Below, piece after piece: positions 34,132 to 43,460 of a DNA stretch of 43,460 nucleotides. The notes under the pieces were generated by a model. That model was given only the letters and a program-made list of their open reading frames with translations. It was not told the DNA's origin and searched no databases. How positions within the stretch are numbered: position 1 is the first letter of the stretch; every line of letters begins with the position of its first letter. Location of the stretch: the NCBI GenBank assembly GCA_023145835.1, contig JAGLDH010000039.1:1-43460 (forward strand), written 5' to 3'. Made by a program: the position numbers and the translations under genes. The DNA comes from Methylococcales bacterium. GTDB lineage: Bacteria; Pseudomonadota; Gammaproteobacteria; Methylococcales; Methylomonadaceae.

Positions 34132-36381
34132 TCATTTATTTAATTCTACCCACCGTAAGCGATTAGCATTTGTTACAACAGTCACTGAAGACATTGCCAT
34201 TGCTGCACCCGCAATCATAGGACTTAATAGAATGCCAAAGACAGGAAAAAGCACACCTGCAGCAACAGGAATTCCAATAGTGTTATAAAAGAAAGCACCC
34301 AATAAATTTTGTTTAATATTTTTGACTGTTTCCTTTGATAAAGCTATCGCTTCAGGTACTTTTAGTAATGAGCCTTGGAGAATAACAATATCTGCGCTTT
34401 CAATTGCAACATCTGTTCCAGTGCCGATAGCAAAGCCAACATTAGCTTGGGCTAAAGCAGGTGCATCATTAATTCCATCACCTACCATTCCAACAACTTC
34501 TCCAGCGAGTTGTAGTTTCCTTACTATTTCTGCCTTTTCTTCAGGTAATACCTGAGCTTTAACTTCTGATATTCCGGCTTGTTTAGCAATTGCTTTCGCT
34601 GTAATTTCATTATCGCCTGTCACCATGATAATACGCATCCCTCTACTTTTTAACTGGTGTACTGCGATAGCTGAATCTGTTTTTATAGGATCCGATACAG
34701 CAATAATGCCTGCAATTTTTTTATCAACAGCTAGCATCATTGCAGTTTGTCCTTGAGCAGATAACTCTTCTATCCTTTTAATATGACGAGCATATTTAAC
34801 CCCATTTTCATCCATTAAGGCTTGATTACCAAAGAATATTTTTTGATCAGCTATCATAGCAGTAATGCCGTGGCCTGCAATCGCTTCAAAAGCCGTTGTT
34901 TTATCCAACTTGATTTGTTTTTCTTCAGCTTCGGCTAAAATTGCGGCTGCTAAAGGATGTTCTGAACCTGACTCAATACTCGCTGCTAAACGCAAAACAG
35001 TGTCTTGATCATAATCCTCTGCCGTTTCTATTGCTGACACAACAGGTTTCCCTTCTGTAACTGTGCCTGTTTTATCTAAAATTAAACACGTTACTTTTCC
35101 TGTACTTTGCAATGCATCTCCATTACGTATCAAAATTCCCATTTGAGCAGCTCGTCCAACAGAAACCATAACAGAGATGGGTGTCGCTAATCCTAATGCA
35201 CATGGACAAGCAATAACGAGGACCGTCATTGATGTAACAAAGGCATAGCCTAATGAAGGGTCTGGCCCAAAGTTATACCAGATAAGAAAAGTTAAGGCGG
35301 CTATTGCAACCACGACAGGAACAAATACACTTGCTATTTTATCAGCTAATTTTGCAATTGCTGGCTTACTGCCCTGGGCAGTCCTGACACTATTGATTAT
35401 TTGAGCTAATGCTGTATCTCGACCAATACGCGTGGCATTAAACAAAAAGCTGCCTTGTACATTTATTGTTCCAGCAACGACTTCGGAGTCTTTAGTTTTT
35501 TCTACAGGAATGGACTCACCTGTCAACATTGATTCATCAACAGTTGAATGACCATCAATTAATACACCATCAACAGCAATTTTTTCACCCGGTCTTACTC
35601 TTAATGTTTCACCTAACCCTACATCTTCAATTGCAATATCTTGTTCTTTACCATCACGAACGACTCGTGCAGTACGAGGTTGAAGACCAATAAGTTCTCT
35701 GATTGCAGAGGATGTTCTTCCTCTCGCTTTTGTTTCTAAGGCCGAGCCAAAATTAATAAAAGCTAAAATAATAACGGATGCTTCAAAATAAGCATGTGGA
35801 GCCATCTGGGTTAAATGACTTGAATAATCAATCACTACACAAGAATAAAACCAAGCAGAACCGGTCCCTAATGCAATTAAGGTATCCATGTTCGCCTGTC
35901 CTTTCTTTATTAATTTTAAGGCTCCAGAAAAAAAGTGTCCACCTGAGTATCGCAATATGCCTAAAGTGATGATTGCAATTATAGGCCAAAACCAACGCCC
36001 AAAATCAGATCCAATGGTTGGTAATACTTCTAAGTGACTAAGCACCATTAATGGCACACCAAAAAACGCAGCGACTTTAGCTTTCAACATTAATTTTTGA
36101 TAACGTTGTAATTCACGTTCTTCTTGTTCACTAGGATCTTCAAACCCCTCCATGACAGCAGCATCGTAACCGGCATCTTGTAGAGCCCTTTTCATTAATT
36201 CTGGATCAGCATCTCCTTTGACTATTGCAGAATGATCAGCAAAATTAACACTCACCTCGACTACTCCTGCTACTGATGCAAGTGCTTCTTCTGCAGCACT
36301 AACACAACCAGCACAGCTCATACCTAAAATGGATAATCTTAATTTATTATCTTTTGAACTTGCTCGTTCGTTCGTACTCAT
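34132..36381 (-). CDS. copA: copper-exporting P1B-type ATPase
   Basis: Cu(I) efflux pump in the inner membrane. One heavy-metal-binding domain GMSCAGC (20-26, ligands C23/C26), then membrane helices with the ion-site C392-P393-C394 in [10 protein letters not shown]. The phosphorylation site is D436 in DKTGT, followed by SEHPLA (the HP motif) and [10 protein letters not shown]. Length is 749 with a single metal-binding domain. It follows the small CopZ-like gene by about 40 bases on the same strand, forming a copper detoxification unit. No CueR- or CsoR-type regulator gene and no clear operator are visible. Confidence 0.96.
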   Translation of the reverse strand: MSTNERASSKDNKLRLSILGMSCAGCVSAAEEALASVAGVVEVSVNFADHSAIVKGDADPELMKRALQDAGYDAAVMEGFEDPSEQEERELQRYQKLMLKAKVAAFFGVPLMVLSHLEVLPTIGSDFGRWFWPIIAIITLGILRYSGGHFFSGALKLIKKGQANMDTLIALGTGSAWFYSCVVIDYSSHLTQMAPHAYFEASVIILAFINFGSALETKARGRTSSAIRELIGLQPRTARVVRDGKEQDIAIEDVGLGETLRVRPGEKIAVDGVLIDGHSTVDESMLTGESIPVEKTKDSEVVAGTINVQGSFLFNATRIGRDTALAQIINSVRTAQGSKPAIAKLADKIASVFVPVVVAIAALTFLIWYNFGPDPSLGYAFVTSMTVLVIACPCALGLATPISVMVSVGRAAQMGILIRNGDALQSTGKVTCLILDKTGTVTEGKPVVSAIETAEDYDQDTVLRLAASIESGSEHPLAAAILAEAEEKQIKLDKTTAFEAIAGHGITAMIADQKIFFGNQALMDENGVKYARHIKRIEELSAQGQTAMMLAVDKKIAGIIAVSDPIKTDSAIAVHQLKSRGMRIIMVTGDNEITAKAIAKQAGISEVKAQVLPEEKAEIVRKLQLAGEVVGMVGDGINDAPALAQANVGFAIGTGTDVAIESADIVILQGSLLKVPEAIALSKETVKNIKQNLLGAFFYNTIGIPVAAGVLFPVFGILLSPMIAGAAMAMSSVTVVTNANRLRWVELNK

Positions 36382-36422
36382 AAAAATACCTTTAATAAAT
36401 AACCACTTAATGATACATTGCT

Positions 36423-36659
36423 TTATTCAACAACAAAACCAGCATCAGCGATAGCTTGCGAGATGGTTTCTATCGTAGTTTTTTCGGCATCAAATTCAAC
36501 ATCTACTTTTTTTTCTTTATTCATAGCTTCTACTGATATGACACCATCAATAGCATTTAGTTTTGTTTTAACATTCGTTTCACAACCACCACATTTCATG
36601 CCTGTTACTACTAATGAAACTGATTCTGACATTTTTTTCTCCACATTGGTTATCTGCAA
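36423..36659 (-). CDS. CopZ-like heavy-metal-associated (HMA) protein
   Basis: A 78-residue ferredoxin-fold copper chaperone. The metal motif MKCGGC (M-x-C-x-x-C) sits in [14 protein letters not shown]. It is cytosolic, with no signal. GGAG lies about 7 bases before the ATG. It is the first gene of the copper unit and would deliver Cu(I) to CopA. The C-G-G-C spacing is normal for CopZ/Atx1 types. Whether it handles copper or another soft metal is inferred from the CopA neighbour. Confidence 0.92.
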   Translation of the reverse strand: MQITNVEKKMSESVSLVVTGMKCGGCETNVKTKLNAIDGVISVEAMNKEKKVDVEFDAEKTTIETISQAIADAGFVVE

Positions 36660-36888
36660 TTTAAATGAGTATCATACTGTGTAAATTAAATAAAGACGAT
36701 TAAATCATGATTAATTATAGTATTTTAATATTCTTAACTGATAAATAAAACTATAAACTTAATTTAGACTAAATATACTTTATTCTATGCCTAGTTTTAA
36801 TTTATGTTGATATATTGCAACATTCTTATATAGATTAGATTTCAATAACTAACAACCTTTCCTTTTACAAATTAAAAGAATACTTCTT

Positions 36889-37302
36889 ATGAAAATAAAA
36901 CTCACTTTTATTCTATTATTCTCTCTTTTTTCATCAATAATTTCTGCAGAAGCACTGATAGACTTATCTACAAAGCAACTTATTAACATGCAGAAAAATA
37001 AAAATGCTTTAGTCATAGATATTCGTACAGAAAAAGAATGGCAATCAACCGGAACTATTCCAGGTAGTCATAAACTACAATTCTTTTCATCGGAAGGTAA
37101 ATATAATGCTGAAAAATGGTTAGCCGAATTAAACCAACTAAAGTCTTCCGAAGACCAGTCTATTATTTTGGTCTGTAGATCTGGTGGTAGAAGTGGTATG
37201 GTAGGCAAATTGTTAATTAAACAACAGAAAATGAAAAATATCCACCATTTATCTAGCGGTATTACCTCTTGGATTAAAGCTGGAAATAAAGTAACTAAAT
37301 AA
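36889..37302 (+). CDS. exported rhodanese-like domain protein
   Basis: A single-domain rhodanese of 137 residues with a signal peptide (residues about 1-20, FSLFSSIISA-E). The active-site loop CRSGGR begins at C96, and LVIDIRTEKEW with GTIPGSHKL are family signatures. It is predicted periplasmic; in a sulfur oxidiser it might move sulfane sulfur or help redox balance (inference). It is divergent from the copper genes across a 229-base spacer and 26 bases ahead of hflD. No second rhodanese domain is present. Confidence 0.9.
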   Translation: MKIKLTFILLFSLFSSIISAEALIDLSTKQLINMQKNKNALVIDIRTEKEWQSTGTIPGSHKLQFFSSEGKYNAEKWLAELNQLKSSEDQSIILVCRSGGRSGMVGKLLIKQQKMKNIHHLSSGITSWIKAGNKVTK

Positions 37303-37328
37303 GTTTATTTTTAAAAATCACTCTATCT

Positions 37329-37958
37329 ATGACCTTAAATACCATAACTAATCAAACTATTGCTCTAGCCGGAATTTCACAATCTTGCCTTCTCGTTCAA
37401 CAATTAGCTAATACAGGAACCTCAGATAGTTCAGCTGTTGAAACAAGTATTAATAGTATTTTAAAAATAGATTCAGAAGGTGTAATTGATATTTATGGTA
37501 GTTTAGAGCAACTTAAACCTGGTTTACTGCAGTTGAAAAGCCAACTATCTGCACGTACTATTGCTGATCCAGAGCAAGCACGTTATGCGGCTTCCTTAGT
37601 CTTTTTAGAAGGACAGCTTTCCAACAGACCTGAAATGCTTAATAAAATTCTTACTGGTATAAAAACAGCACAAGCACAATCCGAATCTTTTGGTAGTTCT
37701 ACGCATGAAAATGTGTTAGCAAAGCTAGGAGATCTTTACCATAATACGATTAGTACATTACAACCTCGTATTATGGTAAATGGCAAAGAAGAGTTTCTTG
37801 CCCAACCTAATATCGTTAATAAAATCAGGGCATTATTGTTAGCAGGCATCCGTTCCACAATGTTATGGAAGCAATGTGGAGGAGCTCGATGGAAGTTTTT
37901 ATTTTTTCGTAAAAAATTACAAGATGAAACAGCTTTTCTTCTTTCTGAAATTAATTAA
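37329..37958 (+). CDS. hflD: HflD-like protein
   Basis: HflD (YcfC) is a membrane-associated helical protein of 213 residues in E. coli, named for its effect on phage lambda lysogeny. Here 209 residues. The start NQTIALAGISQSCLLVQQLAN and the late AQPNIVNKIRALLLAGIRSTMLWKQ region (key words NKIRALLLAGIR, LWKQCGG) match the family. In E. coli it lies by mnmA and purB; here it precedes mutM by 8 bases. The function outside lambda biology is unclear. The match is by family pattern only. Confidence 0.92.
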   Translation: MTLNTITNQTIALAGISQSCLLVQQLANTGTSDSSAVETSINSILKIDSEGVIDIYGSLEQLKPGLLQLKSQLSARTIADPEQARYAASLVFLEGQLSNRPEMLNKILTGIKTAQAQSESFGSSTHENVLAKLGDLYHNTISTLQPRIMVNGKEEFLAQPNIVNKIRALLLAGIRSTMLWKQCGGARWKFLFFRKKLQDETAFLLSEIN

Positions 37959-37966
37959 ACAAATAA

Positions 37967-38785
37967 ATGCCAGAGTTACCTGAGGTAGAAACAACTTGTC
38001 GAGGGATTAGCCCACATATCACAGGAAAAAAAATAGCTGAAGTTATTGTTCGTCAAAGACAACTTCGTTGGCCAATTCCTGAGAATATTAATGAAATATT
38101 ACGAAATCTTGTTATTAATAAAGTAAGCAGACGAGCAAAATATTTATTATTAGAAACAAATAAAGTAAGCACAGTTCTTTTGCATCTTGGTATGTCCGGC
38201 AGTTTACGTATTGTAGATTCAAAACAAGTTCCAGGAAAACATGATCATGTTGATTTTGTCTTTACTGATGGAACTGTTCTTCGTTTTAATGACACCCGAA
38301 AGTTTGGCGCTATTTTATATACAACCGAGCCTATTAATCAGCATAAACTCATCAGTCAATTAGGTTCAGAACCTTTATCTGAAAAATTTACGGGCAACCA
38401 TTTACACCAACTTTCCAGAAATAAAAAAGTATCTATAAAAGCATTTATTATGGATGGTCATCATGTCGTTGGAGTTGGAAATATTTATGCCAGTGAATCT
38501 CTATTTATGGCAGGAATACTCCCAACAAGGCAAGCAGGAAGAGTCTCTCTTAAACGTTATCAAAAATTAGCTCAATGCATAAAGGTTGTTTTGCAACAAG
38601 CAATTAATCAAGGAGGAACAACATTGAGGGACTTTGTTAATGAACAAGGGAAACCAGGTTATTTTCAACAATCTTTATCAGTTTACGGCAGATCTGAACA
38701 AAAGTGCTTGCTCTGTTCATCACCTATAAAACAAATAAAAATAGCTCAAAGAGCGAGTTATTATTGTAATCAGTGTCAGAGTTAG
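37967..38785 (+). CDS. mutM: formamidopyrimidine-DNA glycosylase
   Basis: Base-excision repair enzyme (Fpg) that removes 8-oxoguanine and formamidopyrimidines. MPELPEVE at the N-terminus supplies the catalytic proline and glutamate after Met removal. LGMSGSLRI follows. The C-terminal zinc finger has C247, C250, C267 and C270. Length is 272, versus 269 in E. coli. It starts 8 bases after the hflD stop, so it is probably in one transcript with rhodanese and hflD. No truncation. Confidence 0.98.
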   Translation: MPELPEVETTCRGISPHITGKKIAEVIVRQRQLRWPIPENINEILRNLVINKVSRRAKYLLLETNKVSTVLLHLGMSGSLRIVDSKQVPGKHDHVDFVFTDGTVLRFNDTRKFGAILYTTEPINQHKLISQLGSEPLSEKFTGNHLHQLSRNKKVSIKAFIMDGHHVVGVGNIYASESLFMAGILPTRQAGRVSLKRYQKLAQCIKVVLQQAINQGGTTLRDFVNEQGKPGYFQQSLSVYGRSEQKCLLCSSPIKQIKIAQRASYYCNQCQS

Positions 38786-38819
38786 GTTTGTGAATATTAT
38801 TTAATTTAGTTAACTGACC

Positions 38820-39398
38820 TTAATATAAGTATTTATATACCACTCCACCAATGACAACTAAACCAACCACTACCCAGCCTATTAAATCCATATATTGACG
38901 TAACTTTGATTCAAGTTTCTCCCCACCCGCTGCGATTAACATAGCAACCAGAAAAAAACGTGCTCCACGCCCAACTAAAGAAGCTAAAACAAAAGGTATA
39001 AAAAGCATATTTAAGGCGCCAGCAGCAATTGTGAATACCTTATAAGGTATGGGTGAAAAACCAGCAATAAATACAGCCCAAAAACCCCAATCATTAAACC
39101 ACTTTTCTGCAACCAGATATTTATCCCAATAACGCGACTCTTGCAACCAAGGAGAAATTGAGTCAAACATAAAAAAGCCTATAGCATAGCCTAACATACC
39201 GCCTAAAATAGAAAATATAGTTGTAAGTAAAGCGAGTCTGAAAGCTTTGTTTGGCTGAGCTAATGCCATGGGTGCAAGCATAACATCCGGTGGTATAGGG
39301 AAAAATGATGATTCTGCAAAACTTAATGCACATAAATATTTTTCTGCATGTCGGTGTTTAGCCCACACTAACGCCTTATCATATAACTTTTGAAACAT
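38820..39398 (-). CDS. YqaA-family inner-membrane protein (VTT/DedA-like)
   Basis: A DedA-related membrane protein of 192 residues with about four to five hydrophobic segments. FAESSFFPIPPDVMLAPM near residue 27 is the re-entrant loop pattern shared by the VTT/SNARE-associated family; some relatives move undecaprenyl phosphate or lipids. Its ATG overlaps the pcm stop by one base (TAATG), so it is coupled to pcm. It is third in surE-pcm-yqaA. The precise substrate is unknown. Confidence 0.9.
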   Translation of the reverse strand: MFQKLYDKALVWAKHRHAEKYLCALSFAESSFFPIPPDVMLAPMALAQPNKAFRLALLTTIFSILGGMLGYAIGFFMFDSISPWLQESRYWDKYLVAEKWFNDWGFWAVFIAGFSPIPYKVFTIAAGALNMLFIPFVLASLVGRGARFFLVAMLIAAGGEKLESKLRQYMDLIGWVVVGLVVIGGVVYKYLY

Positions 39399-40081
39399 TA
39401 ACTTTTTCCTGTTAAAAAAGGGACAAAACTAACTGGATCCAGAACTTTATCATCAAACCCTTCTAATGTCCGAGTGATTTTATGTAGCTTTTGCTTATTT
39501 TTTTGCCCAACTGGGATAATCATAACGCCACCAATACTTAATTGTTGCAATAATACATCTGGGACTTTATCGGGTGCAGCAGCAACTAATATACCATCAT
39601 AAGATGAATATTCTGGCCACCCACACCCACCATCATTATGTTGAAATTTTACTTTTTTAAAATTTAAATCCCATAGGTTATCTTTCGCCTTTTTAAGTAG
39701 AGCTGAAATTCTTTCTACTGAATAAACTTTATCAACTAATTGTGACAATATGGCTGTCTGATACCCACACCCTGTCCCAATTTCCAATACTTTAGTTAAT
39801 TGTTCATGCTCTAACAATAACTCTGTCATTTTAGCGACTATATAAGGCTGTGAAATTGTTTGGTTATAACCAATAGGTAATGCTGTATCTTCATAAGATC
39901 GGCTCGCTAATGCTTCATCTACAAAAATATGTCTTGGAACAGCTCTCATTGCCTCAAGTACTTTGGAATCAGATATACCTTGCTGTTGTAAACGATCAAC
40001 CATTCGGCTACGAGTTCTATGCGATGTCATGCCCACACCCTGAATACGCTGTGTCACAGCTTGTTGAGCTAAACTAACCAC
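39398..40081 (-). CDS. pcm: protein-L-isoaspartate O-methyltransferase
   Basis: Repairs isoaspartyl residues with [18 protein letters not shown] is the SAM motif and [12 protein letters not shown] the substrate-side loop; an invariant FVPFLTG-like end is present. The length of 227 is slightly longer than E. coli (208), with a short extra N-terminus. It overlaps surE by 13 bases at its start and yqaA by one at its end. An alternative Met 19 residues in ([11 protein letters not shown]) would shorten it; the longer start is only weakly supported. Confidence 0.97.
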   Translation of the reverse strand: MVSLAQQAVTQRIQGVGMTSHRTRSRMVDRLQQQGISDSKVLEAMRAVPRHIFVDEALASRSYEDTALPIGYNQTISQPYIVAKMTELLLEHEQLTKVLEIGTGCGYQTAILSQLVDKVYSVERISALLKKAKDNLWDLNFKKVKFQHNDGGCGWPEYSSYDGILVAAAPDKVPDVLLQQLSIGGVMIIPVGQKNKQKLHKITRTLEGFDDKVLDPVSFVPFLTGKS

Positions 40082-40809
40082 TGTTTTATTTCATCCATTC
40101 TTTCATATCGTGTTAAATCCAGTTGTAAGGGGGTAACAGAAACATAATTATTTTTAATCGCAAAAAAATCAGTTCCTGGCCCCGCATCTTGTTCACGTCC
40201 CGGTGGCCCAACCCAATAAATTTCTCTTCCACGCGGATCTTTTGATTTAATGACGGGTTCTGCTCTATGTCTTTGACCTAAGCGAGTTGATTGATACCCT
40301 TCTATTTCAGGAATAGGAAGATCAGGTACATTTACATTTAACAAGGTGTCTTTTGGCAAAGGGTTTTTTATAATTTTTTTAAATAAATAAGCTGCAACAT
40401 GAGCTGCTGTTTCAAAATGTTTAGGGTCATGAGAAGCCAAAGAGATGGCAACGGCTGGTAAACCTAAAAAGCGTCCTTCAGTTGCTGCAGCTACAGTTCC
40501 CGAATAAAGTACATCATCACCAAGGTTAGACCCATGATTTATTCCTGCAAACACCATATCAGGTTCTTGTTCTAATAAACCTGTAATAGCTAAATGAACA
40601 CAGTCAGTAGGTGTTCCATCAACACGAATAAAACCATTTTCTGATTGATAAGTTCTAAGTGGCATTTCTAAAGTTAATGAGTTACTTGCGGCACTGCGGT
40701 TTTTATCTGGTGCAACAACAGAAACTGTGGCGTGGTGCTTTAATGATGCGACAAGGGAGCAAAGTCCTGTTGCTAGATAGCCATCATCATTACTAATTAA
40801 AATATGCAT
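40069..40809 (-). CDS. surE: 5'/3'-nucleotidase SurE
   Basis: Metal-dependent nucleotidase with NMP and polyphosphate activity, a stationary-phase survival factor. ISNDDGY (residues 6-11 include the catalytic D8 and D9), ASNSLTL and [22 protein letters not shown] carry the metal- and phosphate-binding residues. The length of 246 agrees with E. coli (253). It leads the surE-pcm-yqaA run. In E. coli surE-pcm is followed by nlpD-rpoS, which are absent here. The smrA-like gene starts divergently 263 bases away. Confidence 0.97.
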   Translation of the reverse strand: MHILISNDDGYLATGLCSLVASLKHHATVSVVAPDKNRSAASNSLTLEMPLRTYQSENGFIRVDGTPTDCVHLAITGLLEQEPDMVFAGINHGSNLGDDVLYSGTVAAATEGRFLGLPAVAISLASHDPKHFETAAHVAAYLFKKIIKNPLPKDTLLNVNVPDLPIPEIEGYQSTRLGQRHRAEPVIKSKDPRGREIYWVGPPGREQDAGPGTDFFAIKNNYVSVTPLQLDLTRYERMDEIKQWLV

Positions 40810-41072
40810 ATCATGAATTCAATTTTCCTCTATTCAATGAAATAAGTGATATTAAAAAAGTGTTAACATCCTTTTTAACCTTCTTCAACTATTGATGAAA
40901 ATCATTTACAAACTAAACTTCAGTTTGCTATAAATAGCATGTAACAAATAACCACCTTCACTATAACAAGAATGTGAGGTAAATATTATTCATATTAAAG
41001 AAATAAAATTTTAGATTAAAATGCTATAAAATCAACTACGCTAAAGAAAATAAAATTAAGTACTTAATTATC

Positions 41073-41642
41073 GTGACAAAAAAAAAACTATCTTCAGAAG
41101 ATTCAGCCTTATTTAGGCAATCAATAGGAAAAGTCAAAAAGTTAAAATCAGATACATTAATAATTTCTTCTAAAAGCAAGCCGAAACCTTATCCTCAACA
41201 AAAACCTCATCAAATTAAAAATAACTTTGAAAGTTTTTTTGAAACCGAAATTGAAAAGCTTTATCAAGAAGATAGTTTTAGTTTTCTTGCACCAGGATTA
41301 CAAAAAAATATTTTGAAAAAATTACGTAAAGGCTATTTTGGATTAGATGCATCCATAGATTTACACGGCTTAACGAGTCAAGAAGCAAAGTATCAGTTGT
41401 CTCGATTCTTACATTTTAGTATAGAAGATGGTTTTCGTTGTGTACATATAATTCATGGAAAAGGCTATCGCTCAACTGATAATCATCCTGTATTAAAAAA
41501 TGATGTAAATCTTTGGTTGCGCCAACATAAAGAGGTTCAGGCCTTTTGTTCCACACCACTTAAACAGGGTGGAACCGGTGCAGTTTTCGTTTTATTAAAA
41601 CTCTCCGACAAATATGTAGGCGAGGATAGCTCCCAGGGCTAG
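41073..41642 (+). CDS. smrA: Smr-domain endonuclease, SmrA/YdaL-like
   Basis: A small MutS-related (Smr) domain protein. N-terminal SALFRQSIGKVKKLK resembles the YdaL (SmrA) start. The Smr domain has DLHGLT and the HGKG motif (IIHGKGYRS), then a GGTGAVFVLLK end. SmrA is described as a DNA-nicking nuclease; the related SmrB cuts mRNA at collided ribosomes. The residues favour SmrA over SmrB but do not prove it. The start is GTG at 41073 with no strong ribosome site. The last 48 bases overlap the convergent uppP gene. Confidence 0.88.
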   Translation: MTKKKLSSEDSALFRQSIGKVKKLKSDTLIISSKSKPKPYPQQKPHQIKNNFESFFETEIEKLYQEDSFSFLAPGLQKNILKKLRKGYFGLDASIDLHGLTSQEAKYQLSRFLHFSIEDGFRCVHIIHGKGYRSTDNHPVLKNDVNLWLRQHKEVQAFCSTPLKQGGTGAVFVLLKLSDKYVGEDSSQG

Positions 41643-42395
41643 TCGATAATAGACAAAAGGCATTAAACCGATTCTATCCAATAGCCTTAAAAACCATCCA
41701 ATAGAAAAATAAGCTACGACAGCTGACACTGCAGCACCAATAATGATTAAATCCCAAGAAACAGGGTCAGAAGTTTCATAAAGGTCAAACCCTTTGAGCA
41801 TACCTGCTAAAGCAATAACAGGAATCGATAATAAAAATGAAAAACGTGCAGCATATTCACGCTTTAGCCCCATTAATAAACCGGCTGTTATTGTGATACC
41901 AGAACGTGAAGTACCAGGTATCAGAGCTATAGCCTGGAACAGACCAATAACGATTGCTGCCGCTAATGTTACATGTATCCGATTTTCTGCAGCACGACTT
42001 TCAGAATACCAAAGTAAAATTCCAAATAAGACAGTTGATACAGCAATAACAGGAGGAAATCTTAGCGTTGTCTCAACCACCTCAGGTAAAGAGATACCGA
42101 CTAACCCAACAGGAATTGTACCTAATATTACATACCAAGCTAATCTAGAATCATCAGTAGGGTCTTTTCCAATGAGAGAAGCCCCCCATGCCTTAATTAT
42201 TTGGTAAATATCTTTTCGATAAAAAACAACGACTGCTGTTAGTGTACCAATATGAACGGCAACATCAAATGCAAGCCCTTGGTCTTCCCACCCAAGAAGA
42301 ATAGGTAGTAATATTAAATGGGCTGAACTAGAAATGGGTAAAAACTCAGTTAACCCTTGTAATAAAGCAAGAGAAAGTGCTTGGATAATATCCAT
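41595..42395 (-). CDS. uppP: undecaprenyl-diphosphatase UppP (BacA)
   Basis: Inner-membrane phosphatase that recycles undecaprenyl pyrophosphate for peptidoglycan and polysaccharide synthesis; confers bacitracin resistance when overproduced. It has multiple hydrophobic segments. The motif LLQGLTEFLPISSSAH (about 11-26, catalytic E17) and PGTSRSG are complete. Length is 266, versus 273 in E. coli. It overlaps the smrA-like gene tail to tail by 48 bases, so the reading frames share sequence on opposite strands. UppP would supply lipid carrier for the export of any polysaccharide made with wza-wzc. Confidence 0.97.
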   Translation of the reverse strand: MDIIQALSLALLQGLTEFLPISSSAHLILLPILLGWEDQGLAFDVAVHIGTLTAVVVFYRKDIYQIIKAWGASLIGKDPTDDSRLAWYVILGTIPVGLVGISLPEVVETTLRFPPVIAVSTVLFGILLWYSESRAAENRIHVTLAAAIVIGLFQAIALIPGTSRSGITITAGLLMGLKREYAARFSFLLSIPVIALAGMLKGFDLYETSDPVSWDLIIIGAAVSAVVAYFSIGWFLRLLDRIGLMPFVYYRLALGAILAYIFVGEF

Positions 42396-42711
42396 TTTTT
42401 AATATTTTAACTGTTTATATGTGAGTGAAAAGAATTGAGGTTTGATTCTTATAAGAAACAATACACTATAAAGTATTCTACTAAAATAATTTAGATAATA
42501 TAAATAAAAATAGAGAAAAAAACAACACTGTAAATATAATCGCAATATTTCTTACAAAGTAATGCGTAATCTAAGCAATACAATTAGTTCAAGAAAACAA
42601 TTAAACTGGTTCTTAATTATAGGCTAATTATTAAAAAAGGCAGGAGTTTTAAAATCCAAAAGCCATTCCCTATTTTAAAAATAGAGAATGGTTAGAATTT
42701 AGATATATTAC
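42396..42711. other. intergenic region upstream of uppP
   Basis: 316 bases, AT-rich, no gene seen. It contains the terminator of the OmpA-like gene at its right end and should contain the uppP promoter near 42400-42470, which I could not localise. Confidence 0.5.
42651..42691 (-). terminator. terminator of the OmpA-like gene
   Basis: On the minus strand CCATTCTCTA pairs with TAGGGAATGG (10 bp, one G-T) with a T/A-rich loop, followed by CTTTTGGATTTT. It lies about 20 bases after the stop. Confidence 0.72.
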
Positions 42712-43460
42712 CTATTTGATATATAACTCTACACGACGATTCAAAGCTTGCCCTGCTTTAGTTGAGTTATCCGCAATAGGAGATTGATCGCCATATCCTT
42801 TAGCACTAAGACGATTTGTATCTACTCCATTTGAAACAAAATATTTCAAAACTGCGTTAGCTCTGCTTTGAGATAAAGTTTCGTTTGAGCTACTTGAACC
42901 AATATTATCAGTAAACCCAGCAACTTCAATATTACCCGTTAATTCATTTATTTTACTAATTGCTGTATTTAAAATTGAAAAAGAACGGCTATCTAATTCA
43001 CTTGAATTATATCTAAATACAACTCCTTTTAGATCTATACCTGAATTAGTCATATTATTACCTAATGTCGAGTCTACGGCGTTTCCAGCAGCATCTTTAG
43101 CAGATCCTGCAACATCACCCACAGCAGACCCTGCGTTTCCAACTGCATTACCTGCTGAGTCTACGGCGTTTCCAGCAGCATCTTTAGCTGATCCTGCAAC
43201 ATCACCCACAGCAGACCCTACGTTTCCAACTGCATTATCTGTTGAATCTACAGCGTTTCCGGCAGCATCTTTAGCAGATCCTGCAACATCACCCACAGCA
43301 GACCCTACGTTTCCAACTGCATTACCTGCTGTGTCTACAGCGTTTCCGGCAGCATCTTTAGCAGAACCAGCAACATCACCCACAGCAGATCCTGCGTTTC
43401 CAACTGCATTACCTGCTGTGTCTACAGCGTTTCCGGCAGCATCTTTAGCTGATCCTGCAA
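42712..43460 (-). CDS. OmpA-family protein with tandem 29-residue repeats (5' end beyond window)
   Basis: Partial gene; the frame is open to the window edge and its start is not seen (a GTG at 43381 is only a repeat-internal Val). The C-terminus is an OmpA-like peptidoglycan-binding domain: GVVFRYNSSELD, IEVAGFTDNIGSS with the diaminopimelate-binding Asp, SRANAVLKYF, and NRRVELYIK with the Arg. Before it lie about 4.5 copies of a 29-residue unit built from short AGSAKDA / AGNAVDS / AGNAVGN / GSAVGDV heptads. These are low-complexity and Ala/Gly-rich, somewhat like LEA or YtxH-type helical repeats. It may span the periplasm as a flexible linker (inference). Confidence 0.9.
   Translation of the reverse strand, partial: AGSAKDAAGNAVDTAGNAVGNAGSAVGDVAGSAKDAAGNAVDTAGNAVGNVGSAVGDVAGSAKDAAGNAVDSTDNAVGNVGSAVGDVAGSAKDAAGNAVDSAGNAVGNAGSAVGDVAGSAKDAAGNAVDSTLGNNMTNSGIDLKGVVFRYNSSELDSRSFSILNTAISKINELTGNIEVAGFTDNIGSSSSNETLSQSRANAVLKYFVSNGVDTNRLSAKGYGDQSPIADNSTKAGQALNRRVELYIK
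43070..43460. repeat. 87-bp tandem repeat in the OmpA-like gene
   Basis: The motif ATCACCC recurs at 43114, 43201, 43288 and 43375, exactly 87 bases apart. About 4.5 copies lie within the window, and the array continues beyond the edge. Units differ at only a few positions, mostly silent or Ser/Thr/Ala changes. The array keeps the reading frame (29 codons), so unit gain or loss would change length without disrupting the protein. Confidence 0.95.

Noticed and set aside
36418-36684. 88-residue plus-strand frame over the CopZ-like gene
   Set aside because: It is antisense to a clear HMA protein with the M-x-C-x-x-C motif.
42712-43383. Complete OmpA-like gene starting at the GTG near 43381
   Set aside because: That codon is a Val in the middle of a repeat unit, and the frame stays open to the window edge, so the gene is partial.
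43070-43460. CRISPR-like array
   Set aside because: The repeats are continuous, in frame at 29 codons and encode an Ala/Gly repeat; there are no unique spacers.

Overview
The window looks like chromosomal DNA of a low-GC (roughly one-third G+C by eye), probably sulfur-oxidising gammaproteobacterium. The evidence is a full set of gammaproteobacterial housekeeping genes (hrpA, acnB, lpxB, hflD, mutM, surE-pcm-yqaA, uppP), a Tat-exported SoxY with SoxZ, outer-membrane machinery (Wza, TolC, OmpA-type protein, lipid A synthesis) and tight operons. Thiotrichales-like or a related sulfur/methylotroph lineage is my inference; no rRNA or tRNA gene is present to settle it. I see no transposase, integrase, CRISPR array or tRNA.

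Layout. 1-4.3 kb: hrpA (+), then a stack of hairpins. 4.4-6.6 kb (-): a small exported protein of unknown function translationally coupled to a secreted metzincin-type protease. 7.1-10.9 kb (-): a BaiN/YhiN flavoprotein and aconitase B. 11.1-17.4 kb (-): an exported repeat/PPC-like protein and the wzb-wza-wzc polysaccharide export genes, with no glycosyltransferases alongside. 17.7-23.8 kb (-): a five-gene run, DUF4912 protein, GH57 glucan branching enzyme, YceI, an EEP-family phosphoesterase with two starch-binding-like modules, and a PLD-family protein. This is the most unusual part of the window. 23.9-27.2 kb (+): TIGR03790 protein, thiD-thiE, soxY-soxZ. 27.2-30.8 kb (+): a 560-base spacer, a TolC-like protein, then an FAD oxidase overlapping an MnmM/YtqB-like methyltransferase. 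30.8-34.1 kb (-): gnnA-gnnB-lpxB, pointing to 2,3-diamino-glucose lipid A. 34.1-36.7 kb (-): copper chaperone and copper ATPase. 36.9-38.8 kb (+): exported rhodanese, hflD, mutM. 38.8-40.8 kb (-): surE-pcm-yqaA. 41.1-42.4 kb: smrA-like (+) and uppP (-), overlapping tail to tail. 42.7 kb to the end (-): an OmpA-family protein with 87-bp tandem repeats, cut by the window edge.

Functional themes are cell envelope (lipid A, exopolysaccharide export, undecaprenyl phosphate recycling, OmpA, TolC), sulfur oxidation and thiamine supply, storage glucan metabolism with two unusual phosphodiesterase-type partners, and copper efflux. The best candidates for undescribed biology are the glucan/EEP/PLD cluster, the oxidase plus MnmM-like pair as a two-gene substitute for MnmC, and the coupled exported protein plus metzincin.
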